39,934 bases of DNA from contig NZ_JAHYSG010000109.1 of NCBI RefSeq assembly GCF_022095675.1, positions 1-39,934 on the forward strand, in the 5' to 3' direction. Every line of letters begins with the position of its first letter. Within the stretch, counting starts at the first letter, position 1. The notes beneath the pieces were generated by a model. That model saw nothing but the letters and a program-made list of their open reading frames with translations. It was not told the origin of the DNA and did not search any database. A program made the position numbers and the translations under genes. Below are positions 24,305 to 31,379 of this stretch, in pieces. This DNA comes from Dactylosporangium sp. AC04546. GTDB lineage: Bacteria; Actinomycetota; Actinomycetes; Mycobacteriales; Micromonosporaceae.

Positions 24305-25543
24305 GTGCGGACTGGAGACCTGCTCAGGGACCGTGTGGAGGTCGGCGTGCGGCGTGCCGCCGTGCTCTCGGCGGGGCTGCGCCGCTGGTCACAGCGAATG
24401 GCCGGAGCACATCCCGGCGCACTGCGCGCGGCCGGGGCCGGCTTGCTGTTCGTGGCATCCGTCGCCGTTGCGGGCCCACGGCAGACACTCGCGGGACTCG
24501 TCACCACCGCCGTGGTTTCGGCGAGCTTTCTTGTCGTCCCGACGATGCGCTGGCCGGCCTGGCTCATCACAGCCGCAGCGACGGGCGGCGCCGTTGTCAT
24601 GATGCTGGCGGGAGCACCGGAAAGCCCCTATCGCCTGTACCTGGTCACCGCGATTCTGGTGTTTTCGCTGCGCAACGAAATGGCTGCCGTGATTCTCGTG
24701 ACCGGCGCCGTATGGGGTGTCTTCGCCCTGGCCTACGGGGTAACGGCGGCCCTGCCGGACGGGGACGACCTGATCAGCCTGGAGGCACTGCCGTCGGTGC
24801 TGGCGGCGGCGGCCCTGGGGCAGGCCATCCGCGCCAATCAGGCACGGCGGGTGATGCTGGAGGAACGAGCGCGGCGCGCCGAACAGAGCCGCGAGGAGGA
24901 GGCGCGCCGCCGGGTGCAGGCCGAGCGGCTGCGGATCGCACGCGACCTTCATGACGCGGTCGGCCACCAGGTCGCGCTCATCAGCGTCCAAGCGGGTGCC
25001 ATGACATTCCTGCTGGACACGGACATCGAAAAGGCCAGGATCTCGCTGGCTCACATTCAGGACGCCGGCGAGGCCGCGCTCGAGGAGCTCCGGCTCAGCG
25101 TGGGTCTGCTGCGCCAGGCCGGCGAGCACGAACCCGTCGAACCTGCCGGCCGGCTCAGCGGTCTCGACGCGTTGGTCGCGTCCTTCGCCGCCGCCGGGCT
25201 CCGGGTGACGTGTGAGGTCACCGGGCCTGCGCGCCCGTTGCCCGAGGCCGTCGACCTCACCGCCTTTCGGCTCGTCCAGGAGTCCCTGACCAACGCGGCC
25301 AAGCACGCCACCGGAAGCAGAGCGACCGTTCGGCTCAACTTCAGACCGGGGACGCTGAGCGTGACGGTGGAGAACGAAGGACCGGCGGCCGGCGGCCGCG
25401 ACGCTGTCAGGCCAGGGCACGGCATCATCGGTATGCACGAGCGGGCCGCGACGCTGGGCGGTCAGCTGACCGCCGGCCCGCGACCCGAAGGCGGTTTCCG
25501 GGTCACCGCGGAACTCCCCGCCCCGGCCGGGGCGCCCCGATGA
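24305..25543 (+). CDS. Sensor histidine kinase, NarL/DesK type
   Basis: A 412-residue membrane kinase starting at GTG 24305. About five or six hydrophobic segments fill residues 40-175, followed by a coiled helix rich in E and R (RRVMLEERARRAEQSREEEA). The phosphoacceptor His216 lies in RIARDLHDAVGHQVALISVQ, the HisKA_3 form. The ATPase domain has LTNAAKHATGSRATV (N-box), VTVENEGP and GHGIIGMHERAATLGG. No extracellular sensor domain is present, so the signal may be sensed in the membrane. The gene overlaps the response regulator by ATGA (25540) and is divergent from the MMPL exporter, suggesting a sense-and-export unit. Confidence 0.93.
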   Translation: MRTGDLLRDRVEVGVRRAAVLSAGLRRWSQRMAGAHPGALRAAGAGLLFVASVAVAGPRQTLAGLVTTAVVSASFLVVPTMRWPAWLITAAATGGAVVMMLAGAPESPYRLYLVTAILVFSLRNEMAAVILVTGAVWGVFALAYGVTAALPDGDDLISLEALPSVLAAAALGQAIRANQARRVMLEERARRAEQSREEEARRRVQAERLRIARDLHDAVGHQVALISVQAGAMTFLLDTDIEKARISLAHIQDAGEAALEELRLSVGLLRQAGEHEPVEPAGRLSGLDALVASFAAAGLRVTCEVTGPARPLPEAVDLTAFRLVQESLTNAAKHATGSRATVRLNFRPGTLSVTVENEGPAAGGRDAVRPGHGIIGMHERAATLGGQLTAGPRPEGGFRVTAELPAPAGAPR

Positions 25544-26229
25544 CCGCCGTACGGGTGGTGCTCGCCGACGATCAGGACATCGTCCGCGCCGGACTGCGCC
25601 TCATCGTCGACAGCGCCCCCGACCTGACCGTCGTCGGCGAAGCGGCAACCGGCACCCAAGCTATCCAGCTCGCCCGCCAGGCCGTCGCCGACGTCGTCCT
25701 GATGGACATCCGCATGCCTGAGCTCGACGGTATCGCCGCCGCCCGCCGCATCGCCGCGGACCAGGATCTGGCCGGGGTCCGGATCCTCATCCTGACAACC
25801 TTCGAGGTCGACGAGTACGTCTTCGAGGCGCTCCGCGCGGGCGCCAGCGGGTTCCTCGGCAAGGGCGCCCGCCCAGCAGCACTGCTGGACGCGATCCGTA
25901 CGGTAGCCCGCGGCGACTCCCTGCTCTCCCCGGCGGCAACCCGGGGGCTGATCTCCCGCTACCTCACCCTCGACGCCGGCGGTCCCGGCCGTGCCGGCAC
26001 CTCTGACCTTCTCGACCCGCTCACCGGCCGGGAACGCGAAATCGTGGCCCTGGTCGCCACCGGCATGTCCAACGCCGAGATCGCCGACCGCCTCACCCTC
26101 AGCCCGCTGACCGTCAAGACACACGTCAACCACGCCATGACCAAACTCGACGCCCGCGATCGTGCCCAACTGGTCGTCCTTGCCTATCAGGCGGGCCTGA
26201 CCATCCCTCGCGGTCGCCGCGCCCCCTGA
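25540..26229 (+). CDS. LuxR-type response regulator
   Basis: A 229-residue two-domain regulator translationally coupled to the kinase. The receiver domain has the acidic pair DD near residue 10, the phosphoacceptor Asp56 in DVVLMDIRMPELDG, the conserved Thr in LILTTFEVDEY and Lys in SGFLGKGARP. The C-terminal LuxR/NarL helix-turn-helix is LTGREREIVALVATGMSNAE, IADRLTLSPLTVKTHVNHAM. It likely binds the dyad at 24245-24262 and controls the divergent MMPL gene and its own operon; this is inferred from position only. The 79-bp palindromic element follows 15 bases after its stop and could end transcription. Confidence 0.95.
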   Translation: MTAVRVVLADDQDIVRAGLRLIVDSAPDLTVVGEAATGTQAIQLARQAVADVVLMDIRMPELDGIAAARRIAADQDLAGVRILILTTFEVDEYVFEALRAGASGFLGKGARPAALLDAIRTVARGDSLLSPAATRGLISRYLTLDAGGPGRAGTSDLLDPLTGREREIVALVATGMSNAEIADRLTLSPLTVKTHVNHAMTKLDARDRAQLVVLAYQAGLTIPRGRRAP

Positions 26230-26244
26230 CCCCGGCCCCCTCCC

Positions 26245-26323
26245 GCGCCGATCTTGGAGTTGGGGTCCCAGCAATTTCATGCTATGTCCGATATTTCGGG
26301 GACCACAACTCCAAGATCCGCGC
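26245..26323. repeat. 79-bp nested palindrome, MITE/REP-like
   Basis: Two 25-base arms (26245-26269 and 26299-26323) pair at 23 of 25 positions, sharing ACTCCAAGATC and GGGACC. The 29-base centre is AT-rich and itself holds two hairpins, AGCA-ATTTCA-TGCT and CGA-TATT-TCG. The composition differs from the surrounding genome. There is no coding capacity. It resembles a small non-autonomous mobile or REP-type element and may also act as a terminator for the response-regulator operon. Confidence 0.75.
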
Positions 26324-26343
26324 GGAAGGGTGGCCGGCACGAC

Positions 26344-26358
26344 GGGACCTTTGGCCCT
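26344..26358 (+). promoter_or_regulatory. DosR/DevR-like dyad upstream of hibernation factor
   Basis: GGGACC-TTT-GGCCCT, an imperfect dyad 49 bases before GTG 26407. It matches much of the mycobacterial DosR core (GGGACTnnnGTCCC type) though not its outer bases. In mycobacteria DosR controls a protein with a similar domain (Rv0079). The match is by eye and short, in a GC-rich genome where such strings can arise by chance. Confidence 0.3.
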
Positions 26359-26406
26359 GGAGGCGTCGGAAACGGCGGAGGAGACTCGGCCGACAGGAGG
26401 TGTGGT

Positions 26407-27129
26407 GTGGGGGTCGACGTCATCGGGCTTGGTGTCGTCACCGACGGCGAGGTCGGCGCGGCGCGGGGCATGGTCTCCGCTGTCCTTGCCCACCACGGCG
26501 TCGCGGACGGGGCCCGCGTCAGGCTTACCGGGGCCGCCTGCGGCAGCGGGCCCGTGGTCGCCCAGGTCAACCTGCGCGTCAGCGGCGCCCCCGCCCGCGT
26601 GCAGGTCACCGGGCGGGACGCGCTCGACGCCGCCGTCGCCGTGGCGGTGCGGCTCGAGCGGCAGGTGCGGCGGCTCACCACGCGGTGGGAGGCGTGGCCG
26701 TGGCCCGACCCCGAGCGGCGGGCGCTCGCCGTGCCCGGGCCGGGCGACGTCACCAGGGTCAAGCACCTGGAGCTCAAGGCCGGGCCGCCGTGCCGGGCCG
26801 CGGCGTTCATGGCCGCCATGGACTACGACTTCTGCCTGTTCACCGACGCCGGGTCCGGCGAGGACGCGGTCGTCTACCGGTCCGGGCCGACCGGGTTGCG
26901 GCTGGCCCGGCAGTACCGGATGCATCCCGACACCAGCCCGGGACACCTCGGGCTCAGTGTCAACGCCCGGCGCACGCCGGTGCTCGACCGCGCCGAGGCG
27001 GCCGAGCACCTCTGTGCCGGGTGGCTGCCGTTCCTGTTCTTCACCGACCGGGTGAGCGGGCGCGGCAACCTGCTGTACCGGCGCTACGACGGCACGCTGG
27101 GGCTCATGCGACCCGCAGGTCGTCGATGA
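26407..27129 (+). CDS. Ribosome hibernation factor-like, two S30AE C-terminal domains
   Basis: A 240-residue protein from GTG 26407, six bases after AGGAGG. Residues ~1-100 resemble a divergent HPF/RaiA domain ending in the helix VAVRLERQVRRLTTRWE. Two tandem copies of the long-HPF C-terminal (S30AE_C) fold follow: ~115-167 (VKHLELKAGPPCRAAAFMAA, DYDFCLFTDAGSGEDAVVYR) and ~181-236 (EAAEHLCAGWLPFLFFTDRV, GNLLYRRYDGTLGLMRP). Long HPFs normally have one such domain, which dimerises 70S ribosomes; the doubled form resembles dormancy-associated proteins of mycobacteria. The role in ribosome silencing is inferred. It overlaps the convergent phosphodiesterase gene by 26 bases. Confidence 0.8.
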   Translation: MGVDVIGLGVVTDGEVGAARGMVSAVLAHHGVADGARVRLTGAACGSGPVVAQVNLRVSGAPARVQVTGRDALDAAVAVAVRLERQVRRLTTRWEAWPWPDPERRALAVPGPGDVTRVKHLELKAGPPCRAAAFMAAMDYDFCLFTDAGSGEDAVVYRSGPTGLRLARQYRMHPDTSPGHLGLSVNARRTPVLDRAEAAEHLCAGWLPFLFFTDRVSGRGNLLYRRYDGTLGLMRPAGRR

Positions 27130-28588
27130 CCCAGTACCAGTTGTTGCTCGCGTCGTAGTACCGGAACTTCACCGTCATCGTCGTCGCGCCGGCCGGCACC
27201 GCGACCGGCAACGACTCGACCGTGGCGCGGGCGTCGGCCGAGTAGCGCTTGACGAGCTGGTCGGCACCGCCGTTGAACGACACGAGCACGTCCGCCTTCT
27301 GGGCGCCCTCCTGGCGGTAGTGCGTGACATAGTTCAGCCTGACGCTGGTTCCCGGTGTCACGGTGTACTGCGGGGAGACGAGCGTCGAGTCGTAGCTCGA
27401 CCCGCCGGACTTGTCGGCGAACTCGTCGCTGTCGGCGACCGCGAACACGCCCCGCGTCCGCAGCGCGTTCTCGCGCTCCTGGCTCGACTGGGTGCGGCTC
27501 CAGAACTCGTCGGTCGCGAACGACCAGCCGCGCCACTCGGTCACGCCACCCGACGGCATGCGGCTGCGGTCGACCGACCAGCCGGCCGGAGCGGCTGGAG
27601 TCCAGCCGGCGAGGGTGGACGGGATGCCGGTCTCGTCGACGCGGGTGCGCAGGGCGAGCGCGTCGAACGGGTCGGTCGAGCGGATGCGGACGGTCCTGCC
27701 GTCGAGGGTCGCGGCGACCCCGAAGTGCTCCAGCGCCGAGGCGGCCAGGTCGACCTGGCGCACGTCGATCGGCCGGGCGCCGGCGGTGATGCCGGCGCCG
27801 GCGGCGAGCAGGAACGTGCCGCGCTCGTCGACGCCGCAGCCGCCGTGGCCGCCGAGCGGGACGCGGTGACCGTGGTCGGTGGTGACCATGATCAGCCAGT
27901 CCTCCTGGGCGTACGTCGGCCGGGCCCGCACCGCCGCGAGGATCCGCCCGAACTGCTGGTCCTGCTTGGCGATGGCGGAGCGGTACGCGGCGTTGGTACC
28001 GAGGGAGTGCGCGACGGCGTCGGTGTTGCCGAGGTAGACGAAGGAGGCGTCGGGCCCGCCGGCGGCCAGCCGGCTCACGGCGTCGGCGGTGATCTTCTCG
28101 TCCTGGGCGGCGTAGCCGTTGGCGTCGCCGTCGTAGGTGACTCGCACGTCGATCGCCGACGAGAACGTGCCCTGGTTGTGCAGGGCGGCCCAGTCGACGG
28201 CCGAGTAGGTGGCGTACGCCGGGTTGGCCCGCTCCAGGCGGGTCAGGAAGTCGGGATAGGTGCCGTACTGCTTGCCCGTGAACGAGTTGTTCGTGACGCC
28301 GTGCCGGTCCGGCCACATGCCGGTGGCGATGTTGGACCAGCCGGGCCCGCTGGACGAGTCGGCGACGCCCGGGCACTGCACGAGGCTGCGCCCGAGCAGC
28401 CCCTGCGCGGCGAGGGCGTCGAGGTTCGGCGCGTCGGCCGCCACGACGCTGTCCCAGTTGAGCCCGTCCATGCCCACGACGAGCAGCTTCTTGACGGGCG
28501 CCGCCGCCGCGGCGGGCGCGGCGGCGACGACCCCGGCGGCAACGGCCAGGGACAGGACCAGGGACACGCGTCCGATCGTTCGATGCAT
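27104..28588 (-). CDS. Secreted alkaline phosphatase-fold phosphodiesterase
   Basis: A 494-residue exported protein: ATG 28588 after GGAGGT, and a signal peptide (MHRTIGRVSLVLSLAVAAGV..., cut after an alanine run near 29). The catalytic domain (~30-300) is of the alkaline phosphatase/nucleotide pyrophosphatase superfamily: LLVVGMDGLNWD (first metal Asp), SSGPGWSNIATGMWPDRHGV (nucleophile region), YLGNTDAVAHSLG, and VTTDHGHRVPLGGHGG with Asp-His metal ligands. The C-terminal ~150 residues form a beta-sandwich ending NNWYWVIDDLRVA, similar to MAM/jelly-roll modules. The substrate is unknown (phosphodiester or nucleotide). A possible DasR site lies in its promoter region. Confidence 0.9.
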   Translation of the reverse strand: MHRTIGRVSLVLSLAVAAGVVAAAPAAAAAPVKKLLVVGMDGLNWDSVVAADAPNLDALAAQGLLGRSLVQCPGVADSSSGPGWSNIATGMWPDRHGVTNNSFTGKQYGTYPDFLTRLERANPAYATYSAVDWAALHNQGTFSSAIDVRVTYDGDANGYAAQDEKITADAVSRLAAGGPDASFVYLGNTDAVAHSLGTNAAYRSAIAKQDQQFGRILAAVRARPTYAQEDWLIMVTTDHGHRVPLGGHGGCGVDERGTFLLAAGAGITAGARPIDVRQVDLAASALEHFGVAATLDGRTVRIRSTDPFDALALRTRVDETGIPSTLAGWTPAAPAGWSVDRSRMPSGGVTEWRGWSFATDEFWSRTQSSQERENALRTRGVFAVADSDEFADKSGGSSYDSTLVSPQYTVTPGTSVRLNYVTHYRQEGAQKADVLVSFNGGADQLVKRYSADARATVESLPVAVPAGATTMTVKFRYYDASNNWYWVIDDLRVA

Positions 28589-28674
28589 CAGTACCTCCAG
28601 TCAGGAGCTCACCTGCAATGCATCGAAGGTCATGGTTGTGAACAGCAGGCGCACCGGGGCGGGCGCCGCAGATA

Positions 28675-28690
28675 ACAGGTCCAGACCAAT
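28675..28690 (-). promoter_or_regulatory. Possible DasR-type (dre) site
   Basis: On the minus strand ATTGGTCTGGACCTGT, 87 bases upstream of the phosphodiesterase start. It agrees with 12 of 16 positions of the remembered DasR consensus (ACTGGTCTAGACCACT), including the GGTCT-GACC core, and is followed by a TTATCT-like -10 element. If real it would link the secreted enzyme to N-acetylglucosamine signalling. Confidence 0.35.
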
Positions 28691-28703
28691 CCGTCGGCGT
28701 CGC

Positions 28704-29300
28704 CTATCGCGGGATCGGCTCACTGAGCCGATCCAGTGTGTACACCGCCGACCCCTCCGGCAGACCCTCGGAGGCCTCGATGCCGACGAACGTGACCGGC
28801 TCGTCCGGCAGGCGGCCGTCCCACGGCGTCACCTCGGCCCGCTCGCGCCACCGCTCGACGAGGTAGGACATGGTGAGATACCGCCGCTCCACCAGCGCCC
28901 GCACCCGCTCGGCCGTGCCGAACATGTTGCCCGCCACCCGGTTGAACGACGGCCGGCCCTGCAGGTACAGGTGCAGCCAGACGGCCTGCCAGCCGTGCTC
29001 GCCCCGGGCGAACACCATGGGCAGCGCGATCCGGCCCGCGCCGCGCAGCTGCGAGCGCGCCCGCACGGTCCGGGCGTCGAACGGTGCGCCGCGCTGCTCG
29101 CGCGTGCGGGTCTGGTATCCGAACATCGACTCCGCGACCTCGTCGAACGACTCGCCCGCGTAGATGTAGACCTGCGGCACCACGTACTGACCGCGGGCCT
29201 TGAGCTTCAGGGGCACGTCGATGAACTCGGTGGCGCCGTTCGTCGCGTCGGTGATGTCGCCGGAGTCCACGGCGCCGTCGGGAGAAGGAAGCACTCCCAT
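28704..29300 (-). CDS. Hypothetical protein, probably 5'-truncated
   Basis: At least 198 residues from ATG 29300, with no ribosome site. I do not recognise the family; visible features are VPQVYIYAGESFDEVAESMF, GRPSFNRVAGNMFGTAERV and a mixed alpha/beta composition. The same frame stays open ten codons further upstream and there reads PLSACAVMG, which looks like a lipobox, but it meets a TGA that spans the junction with a tRNA fragment at 29331-29333. The natural start and signal peptide therefore seem to be missing, making this a likely pseudogene or a remodelled gene. The lipobox reading is uncertain because an Arg precedes it. It lies upstream of the phosphodiesterase on the same strand. 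Confidence 0.5.
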   Translation of the reverse strand: MGVLPSPDGAVDSGDITDATNGATEFIDVPLKLKARGQYVVPQVYIYAGESFDEVAESMFGYQTRTREQRGAPFDARTVRARSQLRGAGRIALPMVFARGEHGWQAVWLHLYLQGRPSFNRVAGNMFGTAERVRALVERRYLTMSYLVERWRERAEVTPWDGRLPDEPVTFVGIEASEGLPEGSAVYTLDRLSEPIPR

Positions 29301-29332
29301 GACCGCACAGGCGGAGAGCGGACGCGCTACTC

Positions 29333-29365
29333 AGCCGAATGCTCTACCAGTTGAGCTAGCGACCC
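29333..29365 (-). pseudogene. tRNA 5' half (tRNA-Lys-like remnant)
   Basis: Reading the minus strand from 29365: acceptor GGGTCGC, T8 A9, D-arm GCTC-AACTGGTA-GAGC, A26, anticodon 5' strand TTCGG, then C32 T33. All D-arm invariants (A14, G18 G19, A21, U33) are present. The next bases cannot pair with the acceptor, anticodon or T-arm, and no GGTTC-type T-loop follows, so the gene stops exactly in the anticodon loop. Comparison with remembered actinobacterial tRNAs favours Lys. This is a remnant, not a working tRNA. Confidence 0.75.
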
Positions 29366-29444
29366 AGGCGTGATCGCCGCACGGCGCGAACGAGGAAGAC
29401 CATCGAGTTTCGCCACCGTACGGGAATCATCGGGTGGCCGTTGT

Positions 29445-31289
29445 TCAAGGCTCCCGGGCGGCGGATGCGGTCGGGATGGCGGCCAGCAGCAGGGTGCCGC
29501 CGTCGGCGGGGTTGGTGACGGTGAGGTAGCCGCCGAGTGCCTCGACGCGGTCCTGGAGGTCGGTGAGGCCGGTCCCGTGGTTCGGGTCGGCGCCCCCGAC
29601 GCCGTCGTCACGGATCGACAGGTGCAGTGCGTCGTCCCGGGCTGCCGCCTGCACGTGGACGACCGAGGCGTGGGCGTGTCTGGCCGCGTTGGTCAGTGCC
29701 TCGGACACGACGTGATACGCGGCCACCTCGACCACCGGGGGCATGCGCGGGCAGGAGCGGAGGTCGAGGTCCACCGGTACCGGCGATCGGCGGGCGAGCG
29801 TCTTGAGCGCGGGTGGCAGGCCGCCCGCGGCGAGCAACGTCGGATGGATGCCCCGCGAGATCTCCCGCAGGCTGTCCACGGCGTCGTTGAGGTCGCACCG
29901 GGCGTGCGCCAGTTCCGCCCCGAACTGCTCCAGCTCCGCCGGCAGGTCGGCCTGCAGGATGCCGAGCTGGATCGCGACGGCGAGGAAGTGTTGCAACGCG
30001 CTGTCGTGCAGGTTGCGCTCGATGCGCTCGCGGGCCTGGTCCGCGGCGGCGACCAGCCGGGCACGGGAGGCGGCGAGCTCAGCCCGGCTGTCGGCGTTGG
30101 CGATGGCGGTGGCGGCGAGGTCCACGAAGGCCGCGACGCGGGCCTCGGTGTGCGGCGGCAGCGGCTCGGGCCGGGCAGACGCCACGGCCGCCACACCCCA
30201 CAGGCGCCCTTCGACCATGATCGGCGCTCCGACCCCGGCGCGGACCTGCAGCCCACGAGCGAGCGCGGCGGCGTGGCCGCCGGCAACGGCGTAGCTGTCG
30301 ATCCGGGCGGCGTGGCCGGTGTCGCGCACCAGCGCCGCGACGTTGTCGCCGTCGTACGGCCAGCGCATCCGATCCGCGCTCAGGCCGGGCAGGCTGGTCG
30401 AGAGGAGGCTCACCGTGCGGCCGGGCTCGTAGCGGTACAGCCACGTGCTGTGCTCGCCGAGCAGCCCGTGCAGCTCGGTGGTGATGGCGTCGAAGACCTC
30501 GGGTGGGCGGGCACCACTCGCCACGAGCTTCGCCACCCGGCCCAACGCGGCTTGTTCGGCGGCGAGCCGGCGCTGGCGCTCCCGGCTTGCCTGCAGCGAG
30601 TCCAGCACGGCCGCACGTTCGCAGCCGGCGCGCAGCAGCGACGCCAGCGACGGCACGACGCGCTCCCGCAGCCGCCGCATGGTCCGCTCGGGCACGCCGG
30701 CCGGCACCACCAGCGTCCCGAGCGGGGCGGCGCCGACGCGTAGTGGAAACGCTGCGTGCCGGTCGTCGCCGGGGACCGCGGCGAGGTGGATCGCCGCTTC
30801 CGGCAGGGCGAGGGATCGTGCGATGCAGTGTGCGACCGCGGGCAGCACCGCGGGAAGGTCGTCCGCGTGCAGCAGCAGCCGGGCCATCTCAGCGTTGAGA
30901 TCGGACTCCTCGGCCTGGACGGTGCGCAACCGGGACAGGTCCGCCACCGCGCTCGTCGCCACCGCGACGATCAGCATGACCGCCAACCCGACGAACGGCC
31001 GTATGTCGGTGATGGCGCCGCCCGGCCGGACGTGCAGGAAGACGAACGCCACGGCGCTCACCACCGCGGTGGCCATTCCCAGCCACATTCCCCACACCAA
31101 CGAGGCGACCAGCACGCCGACGATGTAGATGACGATGTAGACCAACCCGGGGAAGAACGGAGTCATGACCGCCCGGAGCGGATAGACCAGGAGGGTCTCC
31201 ACCACGATGAGCACGGCGGCGACCGCTATCCCCAAACTGGGCGGCGGGGGTGTCGGTCGCACCAGCTTGGACAGCGAACGAATGCCCAC
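29445..31289 (-). CDS. Orphan GAF-domain sensor histidine kinase
   Basis: A 614-residue kinase from GTG 31289; an in-frame GTG at 31376, 3 bases after the WYL gene's stop, would add 29 basic residues, so the start is uncertain. Three to four membrane helices fill residues 20-118. Two GAF-like regions follow (~140-200, and ~255-400 with GAPIMVEGRLWGVAAVASAR). The HisKA_3 motif RIERNLHDSALQHFLAVAIQ has His428, then ALTNAARHAHASV, IRDDGVGG and GTGLTDLQDRVEALGG. No response regulator is adjacent, so it is an orphan, or may serve a distant partner. It follows the WYL regulator on the same strand. Confidence 0.9.
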   Translation of the reverse strand: MGIRSLSKLVRPTPPPPSLGIAVAAVLIVVETLLVYPLRAVMTPFFPGLVYIVIYIVGVLVASLVWGMWLGMATAVVSAVAFVFLHVRPGGAITDIRPFVGLAVMLIVAVATSAVADLSRLRTVQAEESDLNAEMARLLLHADDLPAVLPAVAHCIARSLALPEAAIHLAAVPGDDRHAAFPLRVGAAPLGTLVVPAGVPERTMRRLRERVVPSLASLLRAGCERAAVLDSLQASRERQRRLAAEQAALGRVAKLVASGARPPEVFDAITTELHGLLGEHSTWLYRYEPGRTVSLLSTSLPGLSADRMRWPYDGDNVAALVRDTGHAARIDSYAVAGGHAAALARGLQVRAGVGAPIMVEGRLWGVAAVASARPEPLPPHTEARVAAFVDLAATAIANADSRAELAASRARLVAAADQARERIERNLHDSALQHFLAVAIQLGILQADLPAELEQFGAELAHARCDLNDAVDSLREISRGIHPTLLAAGGLPPALKTLARRSPVPVDLDLRSCPRMPPVVEVAAYHVVSEALTNAARHAHASVVHVQAAARDDALHLSIRDDGVGGADPNHGTGLTDLQDRVEALGGYLTVTNPADGGTLLLAAIPTASAAREP

Positions 31290-31379
31290 TGATACGAGGC
31301 TAGCCCGAGGCTTGCGGCGCGTCGCACGCTTGCCACGCCGCTCGACCCGGACATCCCACGCAGGTGAGCCTTCCACTCG

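Noticed and set aside
29333..29365. Functional tRNA (Leu-GAG or with an intron)
   Set aside because: No 3' anticodon strand, T-arm or acceptor strand can be found downstream on that strand within a reasonable distance.
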